From Natrinema zhouii (GTDB taxonomy: Archaea > Halobacteriota > Halobacteria > Halobacteriales > Natrialbaceae), in the NCBI RefSeq assembly GCF_013456555.2, contig NZ_CP059154.1, positions 992,001 through 1,056,000 of the forward strand: DNA of 64,000 nucleotides, in the 5' to 3' direction. How positions within the stretch are numbered: position 1 is the stretch's first letter; each line of letters starts with the position of its first letter. The notes under the pieces are model-generated. The model saw only the letters and a program-made list of their open reading frames with translations. It ran no database searches and was not told the origin of the DNA. Position numbers and translations under genes: made by a program. Positions 29,304 through 37,464 of this stretch are shown here, piece by piece.

Positions 29304-29807
29304 GTGGAGTGTCACGTCTACTACGAGGGCGACGACGACCCCGACAAGTGTACCGCGCGTCGCCTCGAGAAGTTCGACAAGGCGACTCTCTATCGATCGA
29401 TGGGGCAGGTGCCCTACGGAGTCGTCCTCAACCCCCACGCCGAGCAGGCGCTCTCGCCGGCAGACCTCGAGGAGGGGCTGGGAACGCTGGTCGCCCTCGA
29501 TTGCTCGTGGGAGTCCGCCGAGGCGGCGTCGTTCGAAATGCGCGGGGTCCACCGGGCACTCCCCTTCCTCGTCGCCGCGAATCCGATCAACTACGGCCGG
29601 CCGTTCCGGCTGACCACCGTCGAAGCGCTCGCCGGCGCGTGCTGCATCTTCGACGAGTGGGAGCGCGCCGAGGACCTGCTCGAGCCGTTCCGCTGGGGCG
29701 AGACCTTCCTGACGCTCAACGAGGAGCCGCTGCGGCGCTACAGCGAGTGTACGGACTCGAGCGATGTCGTCGCGGTTCAGGAGGACTATCTGGCCGACGA
29801 GGAATGA
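29304..29807 (+). CDS. tsr3: rRNA aminocarboxypropyltransferase Tsr3 (DUF367)
   Basis: 167 aa from GTG 29304. Family segments are [65 protein letters not shown] and [15 protein letters not shown]. Tsr3 transfers the aminocarboxypropyl group of SAM to a hypermodified uridine in small-subunit rRNA and is SPOUT-like. The catalytic residues cannot be verified individually here, but the conserved NPxNYGRP pattern is present. Confidence 0.92.
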   Translation: MECHVYYEGDDDPDKCTARRLEKFDKATLYRSMGQVPYGVVLNPHAEQALSPADLEEGLGTLVALDCSWESAEAASFEMRGVHRALPFLVAANPINYGRPFRLTTVEALAGACCIFDEWERAEDLLEPFRWGETFLTLNEEPLRRYSECTDSSDVVAVQEDYLADEE

Positions 29808-29831
29808 CGATACGGCGGCGGTGACCGGCTC

Positions 29832-30770
29832 TTACCGTCTCCCCTCGGACGGCACACCGTCGTCATCTGTCCGCCGACTGCCACCGCGGCGTGCGAGCCA
29901 CGATTCGTAGCCGGCGTAGCCGAGCGAAATGGCGCCGAACAGCGCGAGGAGGACGACGGGATAGAACACGCGTCCGCCGCCCGTCTCCCCCGATCGGAGG
30001 ACGAGCGCGGTCAAGCCGACTGCAGTCACGACGAACCCGATCCCGATCGCTGCCAACACGATTCGCATCGGACGAGTCGTTCCGGCCGTCTTCGGCTCCG
30101 CGGTCGGGGGCAATCTTTGTCCGCTCTCGAGCATGCGATCGAACGGCTCGACGTGGCGGTCCGGAACCGGGACGAACAGCGGAGGGCCCTGAACCCGACG
30201 AAGTACGACGACCCGCCAGGGCGAGAGCGGACCCAGCGAGAGCCGCCAGGCGCTACGGACGTTCTCGAACTCGACGACGACCGCGCCGCCGAACCGGTCG
30301 TCGTCCCCGAGCGTCAACCGCCGTTCCACGAGCTCGAGTTCGACGTCCGTTGCGAGCGGACTGACGACGACGAGCGACACCAGCAGGCCAGCGAACAGGA
30401 CGGCCAGTAGTTCGACCGCGACGGCGACCGAGACCACGATGAGGGTCGCACCGACGACCGCCGCGATGGCCACGCCGCGTTTCGTGAGTCGGGCCGGTCC
30501 CGTGTACCGGTCGAACCACTTCGATCCATTCGATCCGTACCGCACGAGGAACAGGAGGTACAGCAGTGACATCGGTCCGCCGACGAGGGCGAGTATCAGC
30601 ACTACTGCCAGCGCCGACGCATCGAACGCACCGAGCGTGACGAGCATGACACCGCTGATCACGAGCAAGAGGCCGAAGCCGCCGAAGAGACCGTAGGGAG
30701 CGTAGGTCGCGACCAGCGAGAGCCAACTCTCACGTGGACCGAACGTCCACCGCACCGATTTCGTCTCCAT
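29832..30770 (-). CDS. Haloarchaeal membrane protein of unknown function
   Basis: 312 aa. Two N-terminal hydrophobic hairpins (about residues 20-75 and 95-140), a hydrophilic beta-rich middle domain (residues 150-235, ELVERRLTLGDDDRFGGAVVVEFE), and two more hydrophobic segments before a charged end. The middle part has the look of a PH-like domain (VEFENVRSAWRLSLGPL). No named family recognised. Confidence 0.62.
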   Translation of the reverse strand: METKSVRWTFGPRESWLSLVATYAPYGLFGGFGLLLVISGVMLVTLGAFDASALAVVLILALVGGPMSLLYLLFLVRYGSNGSKWFDRYTGPARLTKRGVAIAAVVGATLIVVSVAVAVELLAVLFAGLLVSLVVVSPLATDVELELVERRLTLGDDDRFGGAVVVEFENVRSAWRLSLGPLSPWRVVVLRRVQGPPLFVPVPDRHVEPFDRMLESGQRLPPTAEPKTAGTTRPMRIVLAAIGIGFVVTAVGLTALVLRSGETGGGRVFYPVVLLALFGAISLGYAGYESWLARRGGSRRTDDDGVPSEGRR

Positions 30771-30885
30771 CGTCGGCCCCTACGGACGGTCCGCCCCTAA
30801 GTGTTTACACAGTAACCGGTTTTACGAGCTGCGATCTGGCCCGTCGGATCACAGCGATTAAATGCACCACGGGCGAAGGCCGGGT

Positions 30886-31035
30886 ATGGCCAGCTTCGAT
30901 GCCGCTGAGAAACGAACGCTCGAGAAGATGATCTGCATGCGCTGTAACGCTCGCAACTCCAAGCGAGCCAACCGGTGCCGGAAGTGCGGCTACAAGAAGC
31001 TTCGCCCCAAGGCGAAGGAAGCGCGCGCCGCATAA
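30886..31035 (+). CDS. rpl40e: 50S ribosomal protein L40e
   Basis: 49 aa, the size of archaeal L40e. Four cysteines form the zinc site CMRC...CRKC, surrounded by basic residues ([26 protein letters not shown]). It binds the large ribosomal subunit. A likely TATA element, GATTAAATG, is at about 30856-30864. Its small size makes it easy to miss. Confidence 0.93.
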   Translation: MASFDAAEKRTLEKMICMRCNARNSKRANRCRKCGYKKLRPKAKEARAA

Positions 31036-31126
31036 TCGATCGCGACGGATCCCGTATCGATCCGTTTTCTTCCGCTTTCTGTCTTCCAGCTACGACGCCG
31101 TCCGGACAGGACGGTCGGAACGACCG

Positions 31127-31753
31127 CTACTCGTCGGGGTACTTCGGCTCCCGCTTTTCGGCTCGCTCGAGTGCCGTCGTCACCACGTCGCGCACGTTGC
31201 CGTGGAAGACGCCGCCGTGGCCCGCGTACATGTGCTCGACGCCGGCAGACTGACTGCCGTCGGGCATGCGCTCGAGCAGCTCCTGAATGCTTTCGATGAG
31301 TCGCTCCCTGGACTGGCCGGCCATGTCGGTGCGGCCGAAGCTGCCGTACTCGAACGCGCCGTCGTCGTGGACGACCACGTCGCCGGAGAACAGCGACGAG
31401 TCGGAGACGAACGAGACGTGGTCGTCGGCGTGGCCCGGTGTGTAGACGACGTCGAACTCCTCGTCGCCGATCCGGACCGTATCGCCGTCGTCGATCTCGT
31501 GTGTCCGCGTCGGATGATCGTCATAGGCGTACACCTCGGGATCGAAGGCCTCGACGACGGCCTCGAGCTGTGCGACGTGGTCACCGTGCTGGTGGGTCAT
31601 GACGACGGCCTCGAGGTCGTCGGTGTGCTCGCGGATTTCGTCGACGACGCCGTCCATCGCACCGGCGTCGACCAGCGTCGGCCGATCGCCGGTGACTAGA
31701 TAGGCGTTGCACGTGAACGTCTCTGCGTCCTCGGTGACGTGGTGAACCTCCAT
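31127..31753 (-). CDS. Metallo-beta-lactamase fold hydrolase
   Basis: 208 aa from ATG 31753. Zinc-binding motif THQHGDH (His54, His56, Asp58, His59), YTPGHADDH, SLFSGDVVVHD and YAGHGG are intact, so an active glyoxalase-II-like binuclear metal site is expected. The C-terminus is short. Substrate unknown; convergent with L40e. Confidence 0.9.
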   Translation of the reverse strand: MEVHHVTEDAETFTCNAYLVTGDRPTLVDAGAMDGVVDEIREHTDDLEAVVMTHQHGDHVAQLEAVVEAFDPEVYAYDDHPTRTHEIDDGDTVRIGDEEFDVVYTPGHADDHVSFVSDSSLFSGDVVVHDDGAFEYGSFGRTDMAGQSRERLIESIQELLERMPDGSQSAGVEHMYAGHGGVFHGNVRDVVTTALERAEKREPKYPDE

Positions 31754-32013
31754 ACGGGGACACTCGCGGGCCGACGGCAAAAACGGTACCATCGATATCA
31801 CAGGAGATCGCCCTCGAGGTTCTGAACGGGCACTATCGATTTCCGATCTACAATCGTCCAGCAGTAGTTGGTAAGATGGTCTCATTATTCAGAATTTGGT
31901 GCGAAACTGAGCGGTCCAATTCGGTAGCTAAAGTCTCGAATGTAACGAACCATCGGACCAACCGTTGTTTGGTCTTACAGAAAGCACTTATACAAACAGT
32001 ACGGACTATTGAT
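31754..32013. other. AT-rich intergenic region upstream of lipoprotein gene
   Basis: From about 31,850 the base composition drops clearly below that of the neighbouring genes. An open frame runs through it in phase with the downstream lipoprotein, but it starts without a signal peptide, so the true start is taken as 32014. TATA-like sequence lies at 31,983-31,995. Confidence 0.4.
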
Positions 32014-32466
32014 ATGAATCGGCGCGGTTTACTATCTGGTGTTACTCTAATTACGGCTACTCTCGCCGGCTGTCTCGGTAGTCCGGGAAACGATTCAGCC
32101 CGCCCCACAAAAGTCGAGAATTCACAGTTTGAAACGGGAGTCGAAACGAATAGTAGAGGGATTTTCGGACCGAAAATCACCGTTGATCAGGAAGCAGCAA
32201 CCGTCACGGTTGAAGGGATATCTGAATATGGGTCATCTAGCTGCGGATATCTTCGCCTGCAACACGTTGACTACGATACTGAGCAAGCTGTTCTACAGGT
32301 TGCTATCGGGAGTGGAAGCGACGAACCGTCTGAGGAACAAGGATACTGTGGTGACGATGTCGGAGCGGACTCGTACCGTGTCGTTGTCCGGTTCGACGAA
32401 GGTGTTCCTAAACGAGTTGAAGCGAAACAAACGTTCGGACGCGAGAACACGGAAGAGTTCGACTGA
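32014..32466 (+). CDS. Small secreted lipoprotein in an AT-rich patch
   Basis: 150 aa. The signal MNRRGLLSGVTLITATLAGC has a twin Arg and a lipobox (Cys20). The mature part is beta-rich with four Cys, two of them in SSCGYL and QGYCGD. No family recognised. The codon use and lower GC differ from genes on both sides, suggesting recent transfer or relaxed selection. Confidence 0.65.
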   Translation: MNRRGLLSGVTLITATLAGCLGSPGNDSARPTKVENSQFETGVETNSRGIFGPKITVDQEAATVTVEGISEYGSSSCGYLRLQHVDYDTEQAVLQVAIGSGSDEPSEEQGYCGDDVGADSYRVVVRFDEGVPKRVEAKQTFGRENTEEFD

Positions 32467-32728
32467 TTACGACGCTTATCCCGTTCTCCGTTATATTATT
32501 TCCATTCCCTGTACTTATCGTGGGTTTCACGGGTAGCTCTGAATAAAGAGATCGTGCTACTATCTACTGGTAGCGATACGGGTTATCTCTGAAATAGATC
32601 AATTACCGCATTCACAGCAGTTCCCTTCCCAGTGTCGGATATACTGTGTGATGCATCAGTTATATTTCATACACTGAGAGCGCCAGTACCGCTGAATTTT
32701 TCAATCGGAATCCCATAGGTTACACTGT
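32467..32728. other. AT-rich intergenic region
   Basis: Low-GC spacer between the lipoprotein and the DUF5786 gene. The last 40 bp before 32729 contain a T/A-rich segment, TTTTTCAATCG, but no clear hairpin. No gene seen. Confidence 0.35.
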
Positions 32729-32923
32729 ATGGGATTCGGGAGCTACGACGAATCCGAACAGCAGGAAGTCGACGCTGATTTTGACGACGATGACGCAGTG
32801 ACATCGGGAGAGAACAGCCACGACGGAACGATCGAGTTCGAAAACGGCGCGTCAAGCGACGAGTTGCTTGATCGGCTCAAAGAGATTAAAGACGAGACCG
32901 ACGACGACGAACCCGACGCCTGA
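32729..32923 (+). CDS. Acidic small protein, DUF5786-like
   Basis: 64 aa, extremely acidic. MGFGSYDESEQQE and SSDELLDRLKEIKDE resemble the haloarchaeal DUF5786 family as I remember it. Its TGA shares one base with the ATG of the DUF99 gene, so the two are coupled. Function unknown. Confidence 0.7.
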   Translation: MGFGSYDESEQQEVDADFDDDDAVTSGENSHDGTIEFENGASSDELLDRLKEIKDETDDDEPDA

Positions 32924-33501
32924 TGAAGCCCGGGGTGCGGGCACTGGGCATCGCCGAATCGTACCGCGACGATCGGACCAACGGCCGACCCCGAAGTACG
33001 CTCGCCGGTGCCGTCGTTCGTGCCGATCACGTGTTCGACGGGCTCGCGTACGGCTCCTGTCGCGTCGGCGGCACCGACGCGACCGACGCCGTCATCGACC
33101 TGATCGACGAATTCGAGCGGCCCGATGTCCGGTACGTCCTGCTCGGTGCCGTCGCCCCCGCCTGGTACAACCTTCTCGATCTGTCGAAAATACACGCCGC
33201 AGTCGAGCGACCGGTACTTGCCGTGACGTTCGAAGCGAGTACCGGCCTCGAGGCCGGTCTCCGGGACGCGTTTTCGGGTGACGAACTCGAGGCGCGCCTC
33301 GAGACCTACCGGGCGCTGCCGGAGCGACGCGAACTATCGGTCAACGACGAGACCGTCTACGTCAGGTGCGTGGGTCTCGAGCCCGCTGACGCCGACGAAG
33401 TCGTTCGGGCGTTCACGCCCGCAGGCGGCCGTCCGGAGCCGATTCGTGTCGCGCGGGAGGCGGCTCGGGCGGCCGATTCGTACGCTTGGTCGCTCGAATG
33501 A
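32923..33501 (+). CDS. DUF99-family protein
   Basis: 192 aa. VRALGIAESYR, LAGAVVRADHVFDGLAYG and YVLLGAVAPAWYNLLDL are the conserved DUF99 blocks. The family (COG1628) has an endonuclease V-like fold, but the archaeal members have no shown activity. It starts on the last base of the previous stop codon. Confidence 0.88.
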   Translation: MKPGVRALGIAESYRDDRTNGRPRSTLAGAVVRADHVFDGLAYGSCRVGGTDATDAVIDLIDEFERPDVRYVLLGAVAPAWYNLLDLSKIHAAVERPVLAVTFEASTGLEAGLRDAFSGDELEARLETYRALPERRELSVNDETVYVRCVGLEPADADEVVRAFTPAGGRPEPIRVAREAARAADSYAWSLE

Positions 33502-33588
33502 ACGCAATCCGACGGATACGTTCGGCCCGTGTGATGACTGGCATCTGCGTCCCGAAAGACGTAGGAGGCGACCCCGCGAGCCCCATAT

Positions 33589-34185
33589 ATGGGAGAGATG
33601 GAGGATCTCTGCGTGACGGAGTGTACGCGCTGTCCGGCACTCGTCGACTCTCGCAGTCGGATCGTCAACGGTGCCGGACCCGACGATGCCGACCTGCTGT
33701 TCGTCGGCGAAGGGCCTGGTGCCAAGGAAGACGAACAGGGCGAACCGTTCGTGGGCCGCAGCGGTACCGTCCTGGACGACGGGCTCCGAACCGTCGGTCT
33801 CGCACGCGAGGACATCCGTATCAGCAACTGCGTGCGCTGTCGGCCCCCGGAGAACCGCGACCCGACGAAGGACGAACTCGCGAACTGTCGCGGCTACCTC
33901 GAGCGGGAGATCGAACGGCTCGATCCCGAGGTGATCGTCACGCTCGGGAAGGTCCCGAGCGAACACCTGCTCGAGCGCTCGGTCGCGGTGACCAAGGAGG
34001 CAGGCGACCTCGAGGAGGTTCGAATCGACGGCACGCCACGACGATTACTGATCTGCGTGCACCCGGCGGCGACGCTGTACGACCGCAGCCAGGAGGAGAC
34101 GTTCGAGAACGCCCTCGAGCGGGCGGCGGAACTCGCGGGCGTCGCCGACAGCGAGGGCGGGCAGTCGCGGCTCGATGGCTTTTGA
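33589..34185 (+). CDS. Family 4 uracil-DNA glycosylase
   Basis: 198 aa. GEGPGAKEDEQGEPFVGRSG is the uracil site of UDG families 4-5; CVRCRPPENRDPTKDELANC and the N-terminal CTRC give the four Cys that bind [4Fe-4S] in family 4; CVHPAATLY is the catalytic loop. It removes uracil from DNA after cytosine deamination. An alternative start at 33598 leaves the domain intact. A 12-bp palindrome, CCCATATATGGG, overlaps the first start codon (33582-33593). Confidence 0.93.
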   Translation: MGEMEDLCVTECTRCPALVDSRSRIVNGAGPDDADLLFVGEGPGAKEDEQGEPFVGRSGTVLDDGLRTVGLAREDIRISNCVRCRPPENRDPTKDELANCRGYLEREIERLDPEVIVTLGKVPSEHLLERSVAVTKEAGDLEEVRIDGTPRRLLICVHPAATLYDRSQEETFENALERAAELAGVADSEGGQSRLDGF

Positions 34186-34321
34186 ACTGGCGAGCGTGAC
34201 GCCGTCGGGAGCCATCAACCGCTGACCGAAATCGGCGAAACGGCGCACTTCGACGGCTCGCTGGCTGGAGAACGATAGTTCATCGAATATATTATAGTTA
34301 GTTGGCAAGTGGTGACTGTCT

Positions 34322-34780
34322 ATGTCTCAGTTCTCCGCTTCCGAATCCGCCGTCCCCGCCGACCAGTCGTGGCGGTATGGCGTGTATCTGTTCCCGCTCG
34401 GACCGCTTTCGATGCTCTGTTCCTATGCCGGGCTCTGGCTCTTCACTCGAGCGACCGACGCGGAGTCGATCGGCGTCGGGGTCGCTGCCTTCATCGTGAC
34501 CGTTCTCGCTGGATGGCTGTCGTACCTGTTCGCCGCTATCGTTGCGATAGCGATATCCATGGACGCGCGTGCGCTTCGCGATCACCCGACGTGGAATCCC
34601 AGCCCGTGGCTCGCGGTCGGGGCCGGACTCGTTCACTTCGCCGGGGCAGTACTGGCGGGTCCGTACCTGCTCTCGGTCCCGGCGATCGCGTACTACGTAT
34701 ACCGGCGGCGACAGCACGTCGGCGGTGACGGCGGGCGTGGGTCGGCCGAGTCGGCACGTGATCGGGCGACACTCGAGTAG
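34322..34780 (+). CDS. Membrane protein of unknown function
   Basis: 152 aa, four hydrophobic segments between residues 20 and 130 (YLFPLGPLSMLCSYAGLWLF, VGVAAFIVTVLAGWLSYLF, AVGAGLVHFAGAVLAGPYLL). The C-terminal 20 residues are charged. No family recognised. A TATA-like AATATATTATAG lies about 35-45 bp upstream (34285-34296). Confidence 0.6.
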   Translation: MSQFSASESAVPADQSWRYGVYLFPLGPLSMLCSYAGLWLFTRATDAESIGVGVAAFIVTVLAGWLSYLFAAIVAIAISMDARALRDHPTWNPSPWLAVGAGLVHFAGAVLAGPYLLSVPAIAYYVYRRRQHVGGDGGRGSAESARDRATLE

Positions 34781-34833
34781 CCAGCGATTGCGCGAACGGT
34801 AACGCACTTCAATGCGCTCCACCAAGTACCAGT

Positions 34834-35496
34834 ATGAGCAGCGTCTCCACCACACAGGAGCAGTCCCTCGCCTCCGTCGTCATCGTCGACTACGGACTGG
34901 GCAACCTCCGCAGCGTCACTCGCGGCCTCGAGCGCGCGGGTGCCGACGTCGAGATCACTGACGACCCCGCTGCCTTCGCCGCGGCCGACGGCGTCGTCCT
35001 GCCGGGCGTCGGCGCGTTCCGCGAGGGCGTCGAGAACGCCGACCCGCTCCGCGAGGACCTCCTCGAGGTGGCCGACAGCGGCACCCCCCTCTTCGGTATC
35101 TGTCTCGGGATGCAGATGCTACTCACGACGAGCGAGGAGGGCGAAAACGAGGGCGAGTCGGCCGTCCAGGGGCTGGATCTGATCCCCGGAACGAACGTCC
35201 GATTCGCCGAGGGCCAGAAGGTTCCGCACATGGGCTGGAACGAACTCCACGTCCAGCGCGATCACCCGCTCGTTGAGGGCGTGGACGGCAACTACGCATA
35301 CTTCGTCCACTCCTACTACGCGGCCCCGGACAACGAGGACGCAACGGTTGCGACGACGGACTACGAACTCGAGTTCCCCTCGATCGTGTCCAACGAGGCG
35401 GGGAACGTCTTCGGCACGCAGTTCCACCCCGAGAAGAGCGGCGAGACGGGACTACAGATCCTGCGGAACTTCGTCGAAATCTGCGCCGAAGAGTGA
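34834..35496 (+). CDS. hisH: Imidazole glycerol phosphate synthase, glutamine amidotransferase subunit
   Basis: 220 aa. Class I amidotransferase nucleophile Cys90 in FGICLGMQ, His/Glu of the triad in QFHPEKSG, and IVDYGLGNLRSV at the N-terminus. With HisF it makes imidazole glycerol phosphate and AICAR in histidine synthesis. An N-terminal extension of about 13 residues (SSVSTTQEQSLASV) is dispensable. hisF is not adjacent. Confidence 0.95.
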   Translation: MSSVSTTQEQSLASVVIVDYGLGNLRSVTRGLERAGADVEITDDPAAFAAADGVVLPGVGAFREGVENADPLREDLLEVADSGTPLFGICLGMQMLLTTSEEGENEGESAVQGLDLIPGTNVRFAEGQKVPHMGWNELHVQRDHPLVEGVDGNYAYFVHSYYAAPDNEDATVATTDYELEFPSIVSNEAGNVFGTQFHPEKSGETGLQILRNFVEICAEE

Positions 35497-35523
35497 TTGA
35501 TCGAGCCAAGTGACGGAGAGACA

Positions 35524-35543
35524 CACCCCGCGGTGCCGCTGTA
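35524..35543 (-). repeat. Origin-box repeat, inverted copy
   Basis: On the minus strand it reads TACAGCGGCACCGCGGGGTG and continues GTGTCTCTCC, matching the flank of the copy at 35835 as well. It lies just after the hisH gene. Confidence 0.8.
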
Positions 35544-35582
35544 AGTTCCCGGGATAATCGCCGAGCTGCGGTATTTCGCTCG

Positions 35583-35607
35583 AGCTGGATGAATATATCA
35601 TTCAGCT
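35583..35607. other. Hairpin with AT loop at the left of the origin spacer
   Basis: AGCTGGATGA and TCATTCAGCT form a 10-bp stem with one G-T pair around the loop ATATA. It lies 40 bp inside the inverted box, so it may be a structure in the unwinding region or a hisH terminator. Confidence 0.5.
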
Positions 35608-35834
35608 GTCGTGTCGTCCAAACCGGGAGACGGTGCTATTAAATACGACTGGTGTGTCACCATCCACTGAGTGTTTTGAACGCAAGTACGTTCAGCCGGT
35701 TTTGAACGCAGAATCGCCACTCGAGTCGATTCAGGCCAGTACCGCCGCCCACCTAATCAATCTCCTGAGCCGGTCTTTCGCACGATCTACACGCTCGAAC
35801 CATCGATTCTGGGACACCTCCACCGTCGCGTCGT

Positions 35835-35854
35835 TACAGCGGCACCACGGGGTG
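35835..35854 (+). repeat. Origin-box repeat, direct copy 1
   Basis: TACAGCGGCACCACGGGGTG; closest match to the inverted copy, including flanking bases. Confidence 0.8.
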
Positions 35855-35866
35855 TGTGACTCCGAA

Positions 35867-35886
35867 TACAGCGGCACCGAGGGGTG
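35867..35886 (+). repeat. Origin-box repeat, direct copy 2
   Basis: TACAGCGGCACCGAGGGGTG, 32 bp after copy 1 (three helical turns). Confidence 0.8.
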
Positions 35887-36035
35887 ATGAACGGCTGAAT
35901 CAGGCCATCTATAAACCGTTCCGACGATAAACAGCAGAAATCCGGTACGCAACTGCAGGTGAACCCGGTGAATCGGCTCTCGAGAGGACGGAACTGATTA
36001 TGATACAGCGAGCTCGCACAGTCACGGACGAACAA

Positions 36036-36055
36036 TACAGCGGAAATACGGAGTT
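36036..36055 (+). repeat. Origin-box repeat, degenerate direct copy
   Basis: TACAGCGGAAATACGGAGTT keeps the left half of the box and loses the G-run. A still shorter half, TACAGCG, occurs at 36004-36010. Confidence 0.55.
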
Positions 36056-36067
36056 GTATTCCGATCA

Positions 36068-36087
36068 TACAGCGGCATTGGGGGGTC
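36068..36087 (+). repeat. Origin-box repeat, direct copy
   Basis: TACAGCGGCATTGGGGGGTC, 32 bp after the preceding copy at 36036, the same spacing as copies 1 and 2. Confidence 0.7.
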
Positions 36088-36130
36088 TAAATTCCCAGTT
36101 TTAAACCCTCTAAAGAGAATTTAGTCGATA

Positions 36131-36150
36131 TACAGCGGCACCACGGTCCG
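36131..36150 (+). repeat. Origin-box repeat, promoter-proximal direct copy
   Basis: TACAGCGGCACCACGGTCCG ends 41 bp before the orc1/cdc6 ATG, so an initiator bound here would also cover its own promoter. Confidence 0.72.
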
Positions 36151-36191
36151 AATGGGTTAAGTGGTCTCCGATGAATCGTTCGACCAACTGA

Positions 36192-37391
36192 ATGTCCGAC
36201 TCGATGGATTACTTCGGCAGCGAAAACGAGGTCTTCCGGAACAAGGAACTCCTGCAGGTCTCACACCTCCCGGACGGCGACCGGATTATCGGCCGTGAGG
36301 ACGAACTGACGAACCTCGCGAACGCGATCAAACCGGCCACGCGCGGGAACACGCCGAACAACGTTCTCGTCTACGGAAAGACGGGCACTGGGAAATCCCT
36401 TTGCTCGAAGTTCATCACGAATCACGCCGTCGAGCGTGCGAAGGACAACGACGTATCGATCGGCGTCGCATACGTCGATTGTCTGCAGGAATCGACGGAG
36501 ACACAGGCCGTGCAATCGACCGGCCATCAACTCAACGAGCAGGCGGAAACGGAGATCTCGATCCCCCACTCGGGGTTGAGTACGGCCGAGTATTACCGCC
36601 GCCTCTGGCGAATCGTCGATACTCGGTACGATGTCGCGCTGATCATCCTGGACGAAGTGGACAAGATCGAAGACGACGAAATCCTGATGCAACTCTCGCG
36701 GGCGGTCGAATCGGGAAAACTCACCGAGAGCACGATCGGCGTCATTGGAATCTCGAACAAAGTCCGGTACAAGGACTCGCTGGACGAGCGGATCAAATCG
36801 AGCCTCTGTGAACGGGAGTACGTCTTCTCCCCGTACGACGCGACCCAGATTCGAGAGATTCTTCGATCGCGCTCCGACGCGTTCCACGAGAGCGTGCTCG
36901 AAGACGGCGTCGTCCCTCGCGTCGCCGCGCTCGCAGCCCGCGAACACGGCGACGCACGGAAGGCGATCGATATCCTCCGATTCGCCGGCGAGATCGCCGA
37001 GGAGAACGACCACGACTCGGTCACGGAGGACTGCGTCGATCACGCCCACGAGCGCGAGGAAACCAGTCGCCTCGCCGAACTGATTTCCAAGAGTCCGAGT
37101 CACGCGAAACTCGTTCTCGAGGCGATGGCGCTGCTCACCCAGCAAAAGGAGGGGGACGATGCACCGATAACGACGAACGAAGCGTACGACCTGTACAAGC
37201 GATTGTGCGATCGCGATCAGTCCGAGCATCTGAAGCTCCGGCGCGTCCGAGACATCCTTTCGGAACTCGAGTTCCTCTCGATCATCGAGCAGGAGCGCAA
37301 GTGGGCCGGCAGAGGGAAAGGAAACTACATGGAGAATCGGCTGATCGACGATCCGAAAGTCATCATCGCCGCCTGTAACGAATCCGAGTGA
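36192..37391 (+). CDS. orc1/cdc6: Orc1/Cdc6 replication initiator
   Basis: 399 aa, usual length. AAA+ motifs: Walker A GKTGTGKS (residues 62-69), Walker B IILDEVD (151-157), sensor 1 GISNKVRYKDSLDERIKSS with the initiator-specific LDERIKSSL pattern, and sensor 2 GDARKAIDILRFA. The C-terminal 110 residues form the winged helix (KLVLEAMALL, YKRLCDRDQSEHLKLRRVRDILSELEFL). It should bind the boxes upstream and load MCM. The presence of dedicated boxes suggests it has its own origin specificity. Whether it serves the main chromosomal origin or an accessory one cannot be told. Confidence 0.95.
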   Translation: MSDSMDYFGSENEVFRNKELLQVSHLPDGDRIIGREDELTNLANAIKPATRGNTPNNVLVYGKTGTGKSLCSKFITNHAVERAKDNDVSIGVAYVDCLQESTETQAVQSTGHQLNEQAETEISIPHSGLSTAEYYRRLWRIVDTRYDVALIILDEVDKIEDDEILMQLSRAVESGKLTESTIGVIGISNKVRYKDSLDERIKSSLCEREYVFSPYDATQIREILRSRSDAFHESVLEDGVVPRVAALAAREHGDARKAIDILRFAGEIAEENDHDSVTEDCVDHAHEREETSRLAELISKSPSHAKLVLEAMALLTQQKEGDDAPITTNEAYDLYKRLCDRDQSEHLKLRRVRDILSELEFLSIIEQERKWAGRGKGNYMENRLIDDPKVIIAACNESE

Positions 37392-37464
37392 CGGAAATCG
37401 ATCGACTAATCGGCGATTCGAACCCGAACTGGCGGCAGTAACAGTACAGCACGACGGCAACCAG

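Larger units (their letters stand above)
35497..36191. other. Probable replication origin upstream of orc1/cdc6
   Basis: This 695-bp intergenic region has no convincing gene. It holds one inverted and several direct copies of TACAGCGGCACC-N2-GGGGTG, listed separately. Between the inverted copy at 35524-35543 and the first direct copy at 35835-35854 lies an AT-richer spacer of about 290 bp. A second AT-rich segment lies between the copies at 36068 and 36131, with an 8-bp inverted repeat, CTAAATTC (36087-36094) and GAATTTAG (36117-36124). Inverted recognition boxes around an AT-rich unwinding element, next to an orc1/cdc6 gene, is the normal layout of haloarchaeal origins. The box sequence differs from the canonical ORB element I know. 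Confidence 0.75.

Noticed and set aside
32129..32536. 135-residue frame overlapping the small lipoprotein
   Set aside because: It lacks a signal and overlaps the better-supported lipoprotein frame for most of its length.
35500..36150. CRISPR-like repeat array
   Set aside because: Copies are few, partly degenerate, inverted in one case, and spaced irregularly; the origin-box interpretation fits better.
37405..37440. tRNA-like T-loop GGTTCGAATC on the minus strand
   Set aside because: The stem on either side does not pair beyond one base, and no anticodon arm or acceptor stem is found.
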